In this document: in pieces, positions 49,792-58,702 of the stretch
How the letters are laid out: each line of letters begins with the position of its first letter
How positions within the stretch are numbered: position 1 is the first letter of the stretch
Assembly (NCBI RefSeq): GCF_016907495.1
Contig: NZ_JAFBCC010000001.1
Span: 310,001-374,000, forward strand
Length of the DNA: 64,000 nt
Direction of reading: 5' to 3'
From: Arthrobacter tumbae
GTDB taxonomy: Bacteria; Actinomycetota; Actinomycetes; Actinomycetales; Micrococcaceae
Translations under genes and position numbers: made by a program
The notes under the pieces: model-generated
What the model saw: the letters and a program-made list of their open reading frames with translations, nothing else
Databases searched by the model: none
What the model was told of the DNA's origin: nothing

Positions 49792-50375
49792 CGGATGACC
49801 GCCCCGTGCGCCTCTGCAACGGCGAGCGCCTGGGAGACGTCGACGACGGCACCCCGGACGTTGAAGTTCTCCGCATCAATTCCCTCGAGCGTGCTTCCGC
49901 GCAGGTCAGCACCTCTCAGCCGGGCGCCGCTCCAGGAAATGCTGGTGAGGCGACAGTCCCGGAACTCCACGTCCCGGAGGTCCGTACGGGTGAAATCGGC
50001 CTCCGTGAAATTCACCTCGGAGAACGCGCTGCGCTGCAGGTCGGCCCCCGCTAACGAGACAAACGACCAGTTGCCGCCCACCACCCGGATCGGTTTGAGG
50101 GAGGAATCTGCGAAGACGCTGCCCGTGAACTTGCAGCCCTCGAAGGTGGCATCGAAGAAGTTGCAGTGCTCGAACCGGCAATTGTCGAACGCGCTGTTGA
50201 CATGGGTCGACACGTTGAACCTCACGTTGCGGAAAACGCAGCCGCTGAAGACGGTGCCTTCGCTGCGCATTTCGGTGAAGTCACAGTCCGTGAAGCGCTT
50301 CCCGCGGTGATCCTCGCGCTCGCTTCCGGTTGCGTACCAGTCCAACCCGCTGTGTACCTCGCTCTTGCCCGCCAT
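49788..50375 (-). CDS. Pentapeptide repeat protein
   Basis: A 195-residue protein made mostly of A(D/N)LXX-type repeats from about residue 27 to 185 (RFTDCDFTEMRSEGTVF, NCRFEHCNFFDATFEGCKF, ADLQRSAFSEVNFTEADF, GARLRGADLRGSTLEGIDAE), which fold into a right-handed quadrilateral helix. Some members protect DNA gyrase; others have no known role. The ATG at 50375 has TAGCAT 7 bases upstream, pointing to a leaderless start; a longer frame upstream exists. Followed without a gap by the lipid kinase gene. Confidence 0.8.
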   Translation of the reverse strand: MAGKSEVHSGLDWYATGSEREDHRGKRFTDCDFTEMRSEGTVFSGCVFRNVRFNVSTHVNSAFDNCRFEHCNFFDATFEGCKFTGSVFADSSLKPIRVVGGNWSFVSLAGADLQRSAFSEVNFTEADFTRTDLRDVEFRDCRLTSISWSGARLRGADLRGSTLEGIDAENFNVRGAVVDVSQALAVAEAHGAVIR

Positions 50376-50482
50376 GCTCCTGATGCTATCGGCCCATTTG
50401 CCGGAGGGAACGACACCGTTTACAGTCAAGCGCGGAACCTGCGCACACCGTTCCTGATCCCAAATCGCCACGAAAGGCCACT

Positions 50483-51409
50483 ATGGCAGCCCCCGACCGC
50501 ACGTTCTACGCCGTGCTCGGGGTGAGCAGAAGCGCCACTGCGAAACAGATCAAGGATGCCTACCGCAGAGCTGCCCGGACAGCTCATCCCGACCAGGGAG
50601 GGAACGCTGAACTGTTCCATGAGGTGGCCGTAGCCTACGAGATGCTTTCCGATCCGGAGCGCCGCCGCCGTTACGACCGCACCCTCGGCGTCGAAGACCC
50701 GTTGCCCGGCGCGCGGGCGGCGTCCAGCGCTAGGCGGCAGCCGCCGCCGGCGCCCTCAGAAGCGCATGCACAACCCCCGCGGTACGAGCCAGCCTACGAC
50801 GGCGGCACACACAGTCCGCCGCTACCGCTCGCCCTGGCGCAACAGCAGGTCCACGGCACTGCCCGCCAGCCCGGCGCCCTCGGCCGGCTGCGCCCGGGCA
50901 CCACCGCGCGCTATGACGGGGAGCGGGCGACGGCCCGCCTGCTGGAGACCAGCCTGCTTCCCGGTTTTCCCGCTGCACGGCTCGTCAACGGGCTTTCGTT
51001 CGGTGGGGGGTCCGACGTCGGACATGCGATGCTGGCGGGGTACCGCATCGCCGTCGTCGATTCCCTCCTGGCCCCGCCTGGAAACTATTCGTGGGACGGT
51101 CAACGCCTGCGTCATCGCGGGCGCCATGCCGGCGACGTGCGGCTCACGGAAACGGTGCGCAAGGTCCAGGATCTGTTTCCCGAGTGCAATGTGCGGGGAT
51201 GGCTGGCTCTGCACGGCAGGCAGAACAACCCATTCGAACCGATCGTGGACTACCCGCCCTCCCTGGACCGTTCCGCTCTCGTCTCTGTCCACGTGGCCAA
51301 CGCCGGAACGCTGCTTCGCGAGGTTCGGCGGTTCCTGTCCGAGGGACCCCAGCCCAATACCGTCCAGGTGCCGGTGCTCGCCCGCTTGCTCGCTGCGTCC
51401 GGGCGCTAG
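50483..51409 (+). CDS. J-domain protein with degenerate NERD-like C-terminus
   Basis: A 308-residue protein. The N-terminal J domain (7-68) has the HPD motif (35-37) and can stimulate an Hsp70. After a Pro/Ala-rich linker (70-130) comes a region that reads like a NERD nuclease domain (about 140-300): [17 protein letters not shown], then [21 protein letters not shown] and NYSWDG. NERD enzymes have a Lys after the VIDS-type strand; here it is Leu, so nuclease activity is doubtful. AAAGG precedes the ATG. The J-domain call is firm, the NERD call is by eye. Confidence 0.75.
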   Translation: MAAPDRTFYAVLGVSRSATAKQIKDAYRRAARTAHPDQGGNAELFHEVAVAYEMLSDPERRRRYDRTLGVEDPLPGARAASSARRQPPPAPSEAHAQPPRYEPAYDGGTHSPPLPLALAQQQVHGTARQPGALGRLRPGTTARYDGERATARLLETSLLPGFPAARLVNGLSFGGGSDVGHAMLAGYRIAVVDSLLAPPGNYSWDGQRLRHRGRHAGDVRLTETVRKVQDLFPECNVRGWLALHGRQNNPFEPIVDYPPSLDRSALVSVHVANAGTLLREVRRFLSEGPQPNTVQVPVLARLLAASGR

Positions 51410-51412
51410 GAT
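51407..51412 (+). promoter_or_regulatory. Leaderless -10 box (TAGGAT) overlapping the stop of the J-domain gene
   Basis: The TAG stop codon is the first half of TAGGAT, and exactly 6 bases later the GTG of trmL begins. No Shine-Dalgarno is present, which supports leaderless initiation. Confidence 0.5.
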
Positions 51413-51418
51413 TGCACA

Positions 51419-51913
51419 GTGTTCCGCATCCTCTTCCACACTCCCGAGATTCCCGGCAATACCGGCAATGCCATTCGCCTGGCTGCGGTCACCGGCGCGG
51501 AACTGCACCTCATCGAGCCGCTGGGCTTTGACCTGGAGGATTCCAAATTGCGGCGGGCGGGGCTGGATTACCACGACCTCGCCGTCCTGACCGTGCACCC
51601 GGATCTGGATTCCGCCCTCGCTGCCCTGCAACCCGATCGGCTGTTCGCCTACACCTCCGAGGGCACAGTCACGTACTCGGATATCCAGTACCGTCCAGGC
51701 GACGTGCTCCTTTTCGGACCGGAATCCGTCGGGCTGCCTTCCGAAGTGAAGAACCATGCCGCGGTCACGGCGCGGGTGCGGCTTCCGATGCTTCCTTCCC
51801 GGCGTTCGCTCAACCTGGCCGGCTCGGCGTCCATCGTGGTGTACGAGGCCTGGCGTCAGCAGGACTTCAAGGGCGCGCAGCCGGCCCAATCCATCATGGA
51901 GGACCGTTTGTGA
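51419..51913 (+). CDS. trmL: tRNA (cytidine(34)-2'-O)-methyltransferase TrmL
   Basis: A 164-residue SPOUT methyltransferase that methylates the 2'-OH of nucleotide 34 in tRNA-Leu. It shows FHTPEIPGNTGNAIRL at the N-terminus, LLFGPESVGLPSEV in the knot, and RLPMLPSRRSLNLAGSASIV at the AdoMet-binding trefoil knot. Length and motifs match TrmL. The GTG start fits the leaderless promoter upstream. Its stop overlaps the next gene as GTGA. Confidence 0.9.
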   Translation: MFRILFHTPEIPGNTGNAIRLAAVTGAELHLIEPLGFDLEDSKLRRAGLDYHDLAVLTVHPDLDSALAALQPDRLFAYTSEGTVTYSDIQYRPGDVLLFGPESVGLPSEVKNHAAVTARVRLPMLPSRRSLNLAGSASIVVYEAWRQQDFKGAQPAQSIMEDRL

Positions 51914-52707
51914 CCACCGTAGGCAATCTGTTCGACGACGGCGCTGAGCACTTCGAGCGGTTCGCTCCGGCCCTCTGGAACACCATGGGCAACGCGGTGG
52001 TGGCCGCCGCCGACCTGCACGTCGGCCAGAGCGTGCTGGATGCCTGCTGCGGAAGCGGAGCGAGCACCATTCCCGCAGCCCAGGTTGTGGGCCCGGACGC
52101 GCGGATCGACGCGGTGGACCTCTCCGCCGAGCTCCTGGCGCTGGCGGCGGCGAAGGCTAACGCTTTGGGCCTGGACGCGGTCAGTTTCACTGAGGCCGAC
52201 GTTTCCGTGTGGACCTCCGACGAGGCCTACGATGCTGTGCTCTGCTGCTACGGACTCTTCTTTCTTCCGGACATGGCCGACGGCGTGCGGCATCTGGCGT
52301 CGCAGCTGCGCAGCGGCGGCAAACTTGCCATCAGCACCTGGCAGGAAGGCGCCCACGAACCGTTTGCGTCGCTGCTGCAGGAGGTCTGCTTCGAAGAGCA
52401 GCCCGGCCTGCGCGATGCACCGGTCCCCAAGCCAATTCGGCAAATGGCCCAGATCTCCTCGGTCGGGAAGCTGCAGGCCTTTCTCGAGACGGCCGGTTTC
52501 ACGTCGATCGAAGTCCACGTCGCTCCTCTGCAGATCCCGCTCGATTCAGACCTTGCCTGGGCTTTGGTGCTTGGAACGGGCTACCGGTTCCTGCTACCCC
52601 CCGACGCCGGGAGCAGGGAACGCGTACGTGACCGCTTCCTGGAGAAACTGGGTAGCCAGCCCACCCTCAACGCCGACTCCCTGATCGCTGTCGCGATTCG
52701 CCAGTGA
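51910..52707 (+). CDS. Class I SAM-dependent methyltransferase
   Basis: A 265-residue protein with the AdoMet motif I VLDACCGSGASTIPAA (about 43-58), an acidic motif II strand IDAVDLSAE, and DAVLCCYGLFFLPDM at motif IV, followed by a small C-terminal domain. Resembles UbiE/methyltransf_25-type small-molecule methyltransferases; the substrate cannot be predicted. It is translationally coupled to trmL. Confidence 0.8.
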   Translation: MTTVGNLFDDGAEHFERFAPALWNTMGNAVVAAADLHVGQSVLDACCGSGASTIPAAQVVGPDARIDAVDLSAELLALAAAKANALGLDAVSFTEADVSVWTSDEAYDAVLCCYGLFFLPDMADGVRHLASQLRSGGKLAISTWQEGAHEPFASLLQEVCFEEQPGLRDAPVPKPIRQMAQISSVGKLQAFLETAGFTSIEVHVAPLQIPLDSDLAWALVLGTGYRFLLPPDAGSRERVRDRFLEKLGSQPTLNADSLIAVAIRQ

Positions 52708-52724
52708 CGCCTCACTCAGGGGAC

Positions 52725-52752
52725 CCATCCATCGCGTGACCTGCTTCGAATA
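52725..52752 (+). promoter_or_regulatory. SigK-type promoter (CCATCC-N16-CGAATA)
   Basis: CCATCC (52725-52730) and CGAATA (52747-52752) are separated by 16 bases, an exact match to the SigK promoter of mycobacteria (CCATCC-N16-20-CGAATA). It lies about 150 bases before sigK, so sigK probably transcribes itself. A second, housekeeping-like TATGCT (52891-52896) sits 8 bases before the ATG. Confidence 0.75.
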
Positions 52753-52904
52753 GGAGATGTCATCAGTTGTAGTGGATCGGGCACGGAAACCTGCAGAAAC
52801 GGCGGTCGGGCATGGGCGGAAGGCCAGTTGGGCGAGATGTCCTGACCCGCGCCGTGGGTCATCATGTTCGGGATACCCATCCCGGCGCTTTATGCTTGAA
52901 GCCT

Positions 52905-53522
52905 ATGGATACGCCACGTGTGAGCCGGATAACCCCAGCTGGATCAGACCGTGACCAGACCGCCGCGTCTTCCGGCGCCGCACCTGACCTGGCTGGTCTG
53001 CTGGCGCGGATCGCCCAGCAGGACCAAAGCGCCTTCGCGGAGTTCTACGCACAGACCTCGCGCAGGGTGTTCGGCCTGGCACGACGCGTTCTGATCGACC
53101 CCGAGCTCAGCGAGGACACCACGCAGGAGGTCTACCTGCAGGTGTGGAACATGGCGGACCGGTTCAACGCGGACGCGGGTAGCCCCATGGCCTGGCTGAT
53201 GACGCTGGCCCATCGCCGCGCGGTGGACAGGGTGCGGTCCGAGCAAAGCTCCACTGACCGGGAAGCCCGGTACGGCGCAGCCATGCAGGTCAAGGACCAT
53301 GACGACGTCGTCGACACCGTAACGCAGCGGCTGGAAGCCGAAGCCGTCGTCCGGTGCCTGGAGACCCTGACCGGGACACAGCAGGAGTCCGTGCGGCTCG
53401 CCTACTACGGCGGGCTGACATATCGGGAAGTGGCAGAAAAGCTTGGCGTGGCGGTACCCACCATCAAGTCGAGAATCAGAGACGGACTCATCCGATTGAA
53501 AACATGTTTGGGGGTGAACTGA
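52905..53522 (+). CDS. sigK: ECF sigma factor SigK
   Basis: A 205-residue ECF sigma factor. Region 2 (about 25-95) contains FAEFYAQTSRRVFGLARRVL and EDTTQEVYLQVW; region 4 (about 130-200) has RLAYYGGLTYREVAEKLGVAVPTIKSRIRDGL. The next gene encodes its RskA anti-sigma factor, and a matching SigK promoter lies upstream. The ATG in front of DTPRVSRITP was chosen; the frame is open further upstream. In mycobacteria the regulon includes secreted fasciclin proteins; none lies in this window. Confidence 0.9.
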   Translation: MDTPRVSRITPAGSDRDQTAASSGAAPDLAGLLARIAQQDQSAFAEFYAQTSRRVFGLARRVLIDPELSEDTTQEVYLQVWNMADRFNADAGSPMAWLMTLAHRRAVDRVRSEQSSTDREARYGAAMQVKDHDDVVDTVTQRLEAEAVVRCLETLTGTQQESVRLAYYGGLTYREVAEKLGVAVPTIKSRIRDGLIRLKTCLGVN

Positions 53523-53523
53523 G

Positions 53524-54327
53524 ATGCAGGACAAGGAAATGAACAAGCAGTTTGCAGATGATCTTCGGCAGGACCTGGCCGGCGGCCTGGCCGCCGAGTG
53601 GGCTGAGATGTATGCCCTGGATGCTGTGAGCGAAGAGGAGCGCACCACACTCGAGGACTACATCTCAGAAGCCTCTCCCGAGGTCCGCGAGGCCTTCAAC
53701 CAGCGGGTTCGGTCCACACGCGAGACGCTGGCCCAGGCCTACGCGACGCAGGAGGAGGAACCCCCCGCTGACCTCTTTACCCGCATCGTCGGTAATCTGC
53801 CGGCCGAAAAGCCCTCTCCCGCTGCTTCCCCCGTGTCTCCTGCTGGGGATGAGCTGGCTGCACGACGCGCTGCCGGTCACAGGCAATCGCCTGTCGGACG
53901 CTGGCTGCTTGCAGCAGCGGCTGCTGTGGTTGTGGCGGTCGGCGGCGTGACGGTGGCGCAGAACCTGCAGCCTTCCTCCATCCAGGAGCAGGTCCTGCAG
54001 GCAGGCGACGTCCAACGTGAACAGGTCGCGATCGGTGATACCGGTACCGCTGACCTCGCTTTCTCGGAATCCAGGGATGCCGCTGTCGTCACGCTCGATG
54101 GTGTTCCTGCCCCGCCGGAGGGCAAGGTGTACCAGATGTGGCGCCTTCCTGCGGACGGCGCATCCCCGGAGTCGCTGGGGACCATGAATGCCGAAGATGC
54201 AGCACACACCGAGCTGGAAATTGAAGGCATCAGAACGTATAGCGGCCTGGCGATCACTGTCGAACCCGAGGGTGGCTCGGAAACGCCTACCCTCCCGATC
54301 GTGGTGGAAATTCCCTTCGACGCCTGA
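53524..54327 (+). CDS. rskA: Anti-sigma-K factor RskA
   Basis: A 267-residue single-pass membrane anti-sigma factor. The N-terminal cytosolic region (1-110; DVSEEERTTLEDYISEASPE-type helices) binds SigK; a span (about 122-145: WLLAAAAAVVVAVGGVTVAQ) leads to an external RskA domain with VTLDGVPAPPEGKVYQMWRL and YSGLAITVEPEGGS. SigK is released on proteolysis of RskA. It begins 1 base after the sigK stop. Confidence 0.92.
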   Translation: MQDKEMNKQFADDLRQDLAGGLAAEWAEMYALDAVSEEERTTLEDYISEASPEVREAFNQRVRSTRETLAQAYATQEEEPPADLFTRIVGNLPAEKPSPAASPVSPAGDELAARRAAGHRQSPVGRWLLAAAAAVVVAVGGVTVAQNLQPSSIQEQVLQAGDVQREQVAIGDTGTADLAFSESRDAAVVTLDGVPAPPEGKVYQMWRLPADGASPESLGTMNAEDAAHTELEIEGIRTYSGLAITVEPEGGSETPTLPIVVEIPFDA

Positions 54328-54353
54328 CCGGACACGCTGGGAACGCGGTCAGG
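54323..54353. terminator. Hairpin overlapping the rskA stop
   Basis: CCTGACCG (54323-54330) pairs with CGGTCAGG (54346-54353); the rskA stop codon lies in the left arm. It lies between convergent genes and may stop both transcripts. Confidence 0.5.
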
Positions 54354-54369
54354 GCCTGCAGGCGGACTG

Positions 54370-55128
54370 TCAGAACCCGGCGATCGTCGCGTCGGTGTTG
54401 ACCGGGACCACCTGGAACACCTCGGCGCTTCGGCCCGCCGCAAGATCGCCGCGCTGTGCGTTAGCCGCCAGGAACGCACGAACAGTGCTGTCCATCCGGT
54501 CGAGGTCAGGGTGCTGGCTGGCGTGGAACCGCAGCGCCCGCATCTTGTCTTCCACATGGTCAGTCACATCGACGAAATGGTTCTCCAGCGATGTGGGCCC
54601 GCCGAAGAACCACAGCCAGGGCACGCGGTAGGCTTCCACCCCCCGCGCAGCAAGCTCGGGGAAAGCATAGGGATTTTCCACAGCGGGATAAATCGCACGG
54701 GTGACGGCCTCGCCGCATGCGAGGTGATCGGGATGGCTCTTCTGGATGCGTTCCCAGTTCCGCTCAGGGTGCATGGACAGCACTATCTGCGGCCGCACGT
54801 TCCGGATGAGCTCGACGACGCCGGCCACCAGTTCCAGGCTGGGTTCCAGGTAACCGTCCCGGTAGCCAAGGAAGTGTACGTTTTCGACGCCGACCAGTCG
54901 GGCGGCTGCCCGCTGTTCCTCCCGACGCCGGTCCACGATGTCCGGACGATGCTCATCGGAAAAGCCTCCTGCGTCGCCATCGGTCATGATGCAGTAATCA
55001 ACGACGACGCCGGCCGCGCTCCACCGCGCAACCGTACCTGCTGCGCCGAAATCGACATCATCTGGATGCGCTACGAAACAGAGGACCCGGCTCACACCGT
55101 CTTCCGGCCGTTCAGGCACGATGGGCAT
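54370..55128 (-). CDS. PIG-L (LmbE) family deacetylase
   Basis: A 252-residue zinc-dependent N-acetylglucosaminyl deacetylase fold. Zinc ligands His21, Asp23 and Asp24 sit in the AHPDD motif (20-24), and His in KSHPDHLACGEAV is the third ligand. Members act in mycothiol synthesis (MshB, Mca) or on other GlcNAc conjugates. Length is shorter than MshB (about 300), so another GlcNAc-type substrate is possible. It follows etfA by 2 bases, in the same operon. Confidence 0.83.
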   Translation of the reverse strand: MPIVPERPEDGVSRVLCFVAHPDDVDFGAAGTVARWSAAGVVVDYCIMTDGDAGGFSDEHRPDIVDRRREEQRAAARLVGVENVHFLGYRDGYLEPSLELVAGVVELIRNVRPQIVLSMHPERNWERIQKSHPDHLACGEAVTRAIYPAVENPYAFPELAARGVEAYRVPWLWFFGGPTSLENHFVDVTDHVEDKMRALRFHASQHPDLDRMDSTVRAFLAANAQRGDLAAGRSAEVFQVVPVNTDATIAGF

Positions 55129-55130
55129 GC

Positions 55131-56078
55131 TCAGCTCCTGCGTTTGTTGATTTCTGCGGTTGCCTGCGGCAGGACAGTAGTCAGGTCACCCACGATGCCG
55201 AAGTCCGCGATGTCGAAGACCGGGGCGTCAGGGTCCTTGTTCACCGCAACGATGACCTTGGCCGTCTGCATGCCGGCCTTCTGCTGGATGGCGCCGGAGA
55301 TGCCCGCGGACACGTACAGCTGCGGGGAGACCGTCTTGCCGGTCTGGCCGATCTGTGCGGAATGATCGATCCATCCCGCATCCGTGGCGGCTCTCGATGC
55401 ACCGACAGCGCCGCCGAGCGCGTCGGCAAGATCTTCGATCGGCCCGAAGTCGCCGTCCACTCCCCTGCCGCCTGCCACCACGATGCGTGCCTCATCCAGC
55501 GACGGACGGCCGCTCGCGGCCCGTTCGGAGCGCTCCGTAATCCGTGCTGCGGCGCCCGGTACCGCGACGTCCACCCTGCGAACCTCAGGGATGGAACCGC
55601 TCTGGGGCGTTGCGATCTCCACGCTGTTTGCCTTGACCGTGATGATCGGGCGCCCGGTTGTGACGGAAGCGTTCACTGTGTAGGAGCCCGCGAACACCGA
55701 CTTTGTGACGCTGAAATCCTTACCCACTGCAATGGCATCAGTGATGACACCGGCTGACAGGCGGATACCTACTCGCGCAGCAATCTCCTTGGCCTCGAAC
55801 GTGTTGCCAAGAAGCACTGCATCAGCTGCTGCTTCTTCGGCTGCTGCTGCGAGGAAAGCCGCTTTGCCCGCCACGAGCAGTTCGCCGAGCCCGTCCACTG
55901 CAGGCTGATACAGCACGCCGGCACCGTGTGCGCCGAGTTCTGCGGAAACTCCGTCCGTCAGGTCTCCAAGCAGGGCAACGACCGGCTCTCCCAACATTCC
56001 GGCAAGCGTCAAAAGCTCACGGTCGGTTTTGTGCAGGTGCTCACCGGGCGTGTCGATGTAAACGAGGACATGTGCCAT
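55131..56078 (-). CDS. etfA: Electron transfer flavoprotein alpha subunit
   Basis: A 315-residue ETF alpha (FixB). The N-terminal domain precedes the FAD-binding C-terminal part, where ARIVVAGGRGVDGDF, SRAATDAGWIDHSAQIGQTGKTVSPQLYV (parts) and GISGAIQQKAGM are typical. With EtfB it carries electrons from acyl-CoA dehydrogenases to the quinone pool. It starts 42 bases after the etfB stop. The pair is in the same arrangement as mycobacterial fixA-fixB. Confidence 0.95.
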   Translation of the reverse strand: MAHVLVYIDTPGEHLHKTDRELLTLAGMLGEPVVALLGDLTDGVSAELGAHGAGVLYQPAVDGLGELLVAGKAAFLAAAAEEAAADAVLLGNTFEAKEIAARVGIRLSAGVITDAIAVGKDFSVTKSVFAGSYTVNASVTTGRPIITVKANSVEIATPQSGSIPEVRRVDVAVPGAAARITERSERAASGRPSLDEARIVVAGGRGVDGDFGPIEDLADALGGAVGASRAATDAGWIDHSAQIGQTGKTVSPQLYVSAGISGAIQQKAGMQTAKVIVAVNKDPDAPVFDIADFGIVGDLTTVLPQATAEINKRRS

Positions 56079-56120
56079 TCCAGGGCTCCTTGGGAAGTGG
56101 TTCGCTGATTCCGGCTGCGG

Positions 56121-56939
56121 TCAGAGCAGCTTTTGATCGGCGAGGAAATCAACCAGTTGACGACCGGCGTCGCCCTCGTCCGTGATGATGACGCCCTGCG
56201 AGCGCGCAGGACGCTGCTGCGCCTGCTCCACCCGCGTCCAGGCTCCGCTGAAGCCGACCTCCGACGCATCCAGCCCGACGTCGGCAAGGCTAAGGGTGGC
56301 GATCGGCTTTTTCTTGGCTGCCATGATGCCCTTGAAGTTCGGATACCGCGGTTCGTTGATCTGGTCGGTCACGGAAACCACAGCGGGCACGGTACTCCGG
56401 ACCGTCTCAGCCACGTTGTCGCTTTCGCGGCGGGCGATGAGCTGCCGGGCGCCGTCGTCGTGAGTGAGTTCAAGGGTGGACGCAAAAGTGACCTGCGGCA
56501 ACTCCAGCAGCTCTGCCAGCTGCGCGGGAACAAGGGAGGTTTCGCCGTCTGTGGAGGCCATGCCCGTCAGGACAAGGTCCACAGGGCCCAGCTGGCGGAC
56601 GACGGCAGCGAGGGCGCGTGAGGTGCCGGACGCATCCGAGCCGGCGAGGGCATCATCACAGAGGTGGATGCCCTCGTGTGCACCGATCTGCAGCGCTTTC
56701 TTCACGGCGTTGACCGCGGCTGGGGGTCCCATGGTGACCGCCATGACACGGTGGCCGTCTCCACCCTGGGCTTCCACGAGCTGCAGCGCCGCTTCAAGGG
56801 CATACTCGTCGAGTTCCGACAGAATGCTTTCCGAGCGGTCGGTGGTGTTGTGCCCTCCGCTGAGATGACGGTCGAACTGGGTGTCCGGTACGTGCTTGAC
56901 CAACACCGCGATATTCAGCGCGGGTATTGCCTCGTCCAT
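56121..56939 (-). CDS. etfB: Electron transfer flavoprotein beta subunit
   Basis: A 272-residue ETF beta (FixA). It opens with IAVLVKHVPDTQFDRH and has DEYALEAALQLVEAQGGDG, LVLTGMASTDGETSLVPAQLA and PNFKGIMAAKKKPI, the AMP-binding and partner-contact stretches. It pairs with etfA directly downstream. The ATG at 56939 has AAGGAAAGG upstream; the 18 extra codons in the open frame are not similar to ETF. Confidence 0.94.
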   Translation of the reverse strand: MDEAIPALNIAVLVKHVPDTQFDRHLSGGHNTTDRSESILSELDEYALEAALQLVEAQGGDGHRVMAVTMGPPAAVNAVKKALQIGAHEGIHLCDDALAGSDASGTSRALAAVVRQLGPVDLVLTGMASTDGETSLVPAQLAELLELPQVTFASTLELTHDDGARQLIARRESDNVAETVRSTVPAVVSVTDQINEPRYPNFKGIMAAKKKPIATLSLADVGLDASEVGFSGAWTRVEQAQQRPARSQGVIITDEGDAGRQLVDFLADQKLL

Positions 56940-57015
56940 TGCTGCCTTTCCTTGCGGCCCATTGCTGCCCGCAGACAAGCTAACCACACACATGTCCCGA
57001 TCACAGCAGGTATAT

Positions 57016-57056
57016 GACGCAGCGGCAGCCCCCGGATAGGGAGCTGCCGCTGCGTC
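57016..57056. terminator. 14-pair hairpin terminator after the HtrA gene
   Basis: GACGCAGCGGCAGC (57016-57029) is fully complementary to 57043-57056 around a 13-base loop. It stands 13 bases after the protease stop on the minus strand and upstream of etfB. Confidence 0.75.
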
Positions 57057-57069
57057 GTCTATCAGGGGG

Positions 57070-58527
57070 TCAGGCCGGTGACTGGCCGACCGTCACATCA
57101 AGGGTCAGGGCCTCTTCCCCGCGGACAAGTTCGATCTGAGTTGACTGTCCTTCGGCGAGCATCCGGATGGCTGCGGTGAGGGCCTGTGGGTCCTCGATCG
57201 GCAGTTCACCCACCCGGGTGATGACGTCCCCTTCCTGGAACCCTGCGGTTTCAGCGGGACTGCCGGGCTCGACAGACTGCACCTGCGCACCGACGGAGAA
57301 TGAGCTGGCGCTCTCTGCATCGCCGGATGCGGCCGCACCGACGCCCACACCGAGGAAACCATGCGTTGCTTCGCCGTTGGCGATGATTTCTTCTGCAATG
57401 CGCTGGGCGTAGTTGATCGGAATGGAGAATCCAACGCCGATGTTGCCGGCGCTCTCCCCCGTGCCGGCCGACGCGATGGCGACATTGACTCCGATGATCT
57501 GACCCTGGGAATCAACCAGCGCTCCCCCGGAGTTGCCCTGGTTGATGGCGGCATCCGTCTGGATCACATTCAGGTAGATGGAGCCCTGGGACCCCTGCTG
57601 CGGCGCCTGGGATCCATCCGGCGGGAGGAAGTTGAACCCGTCTCCCGGATCCTGTTCCGGAGCATCCGATTGCTCTTCGGGAACGGCCGACGACTGCACG
57701 CTGATCGTCCGGTTGAGCGTAGAGACGATGCCGTCCGTCACGGTGCCGCTCAGTCCCAGCGGTGCTCCGATAGCTATCGCGACATCACCGACGTTCAATT
57801 CCGAGGAATCAGCGAGAGTTGCGGGCTGAAGGTCCGGCGCATCGATCTTGATAACGGCCAGGTCTGAGAGCGGATCCGTGCCTACTACCTGGGCCTGGAA
57901 GACCCGCCCGTCATTGGTTCGTACTTCGACAGCAGGGTCTGCGACCTGGCCGCCGAGGGTGACGACGTGCGTGTTGGTGAGGATGTGGCCCTCAGCGTCG
58001 AGGATGATGCCGGAACCTGATCCGCCGGAACCGCCGCCGTTGACGGAGATGGTCACGACGCTGGGCGAGGCTTTGGCGGCTGCGCCGGTGATTTCGTTGA
58101 CGCTTTCGGTGTCATTCACCACAACCGACTGGGCCTGGGAGGTGCCGCTGTTGGATCCCTCGTCCCCCGTGTCAAGGATGGCGTCTGCACCGACAGCCAC
58201 GCCTCCACCGAGAAGGCCGGCCACGAGCATGCCGGTCAGAAAAGTGCCGGTTCCGACGCGTTTCCGCGATGCGCGCTGCTTCTTCCCCGGTTCCGCTGGA
58301 CGGGCATACGGTCCGTAACCGAAGGAAGCTCCCTGCGGGTGCCCGCCGGCTGCCTGCGTCTCCGGCCCGTTCCCGGCCGGATAGTGCGAATCCTCGAGAG
58401 GCGTGGTGAACGGCTGCGACTGGGGCTGATGCTGCTGCGTCGGCGGGACGTTCGGGTTGTGGCTTGGCGGATTCGTCGGCCGTGGCGGAAGCGGTCCGTT
58501 GTAGGAACCGTTAGTGTTCTCGGTCAT
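57070..58527 (-). CDS. HtrA/DegP-family serine protease with PDZ domain
   Basis: A 485-residue membrane protease. A disordered Pro/Gln-rich cytosolic part (1-85) precedes one span (about 93-114); the trypsin-like domain has catalytic His187 (LTNTHVV), Asp222 (SDLAVIK) and Ser333 (QGNSGGALV), and a PDZ domain (about 395-480; FLGVGVGAAASGDAE) ends the protein. It acts outside the membrane in protein quality control and may cut anti-sigma factors. An Asp/Gln/Gly-rich insert (about 282-314) interrupts the protease domain. AAAGG precedes the ATG. Confidence 0.92.
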   Translation of the reverse strand: MTENTNGSYNGPLPPRPTNPPSHNPNVPPTQQHQPQSQPFTTPLEDSHYPAGNGPETQAAGGHPQGASFGYGPYARPAEPGKKQRASRKRVGTGTFLTGMLVAGLLGGGVAVGADAILDTGDEGSNSGTSQAQSVVVNDTESVNEITGAAAKASPSVVTISVNGGGSGGSGSGIILDAEGHILTNTHVVTLGGQVADPAVEVRTNDGRVFQAQVVGTDPLSDLAVIKIDAPDLQPATLADSSELNVGDVAIAIGAPLGLSGTVTDGIVSTLNRTISVQSSAVPEEQSDAPEQDPGDGFNFLPPDGSQAPQQGSQGSIYLNVIQTDAAINQGNSGGALVDSQGQIIGVNVAIASAGTGESAGNIGVGFSIPINYAQRIAEEIIANGEATHGFLGVGVGAAASGDAESASSFSVGAQVQSVEPGSPAETAGFQEGDVITRVGELPIEDPQALTAAIRMLAEGQSTQIELVRGEEALTLDVTVGQSPA

Positions 58528-58702
58528 CGGTTGTCCTTTCACTGATGCTCCCTGAACTATGGCAAAGCAATCTGTGCTCATGACTGACGTTGCCTGTGCG
58601 GCGGCTGTGAGCCAACCGGACGTCCGGGCGCTTCTCCCATTCTCCCGCATGCCGCTGATGGCGGTTCACGACGAGGTTTCGCTTGCGGCATAGCCCTGCC
58701 GG

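Noticed and set aside
52757..52954. Possible 65-codon leader peptide between the SigK promoter and sigK
   Set aside because: Its ATG touches AGGAG with no spacing, it overlaps sigK out of frame, and the product has no recognisable character.
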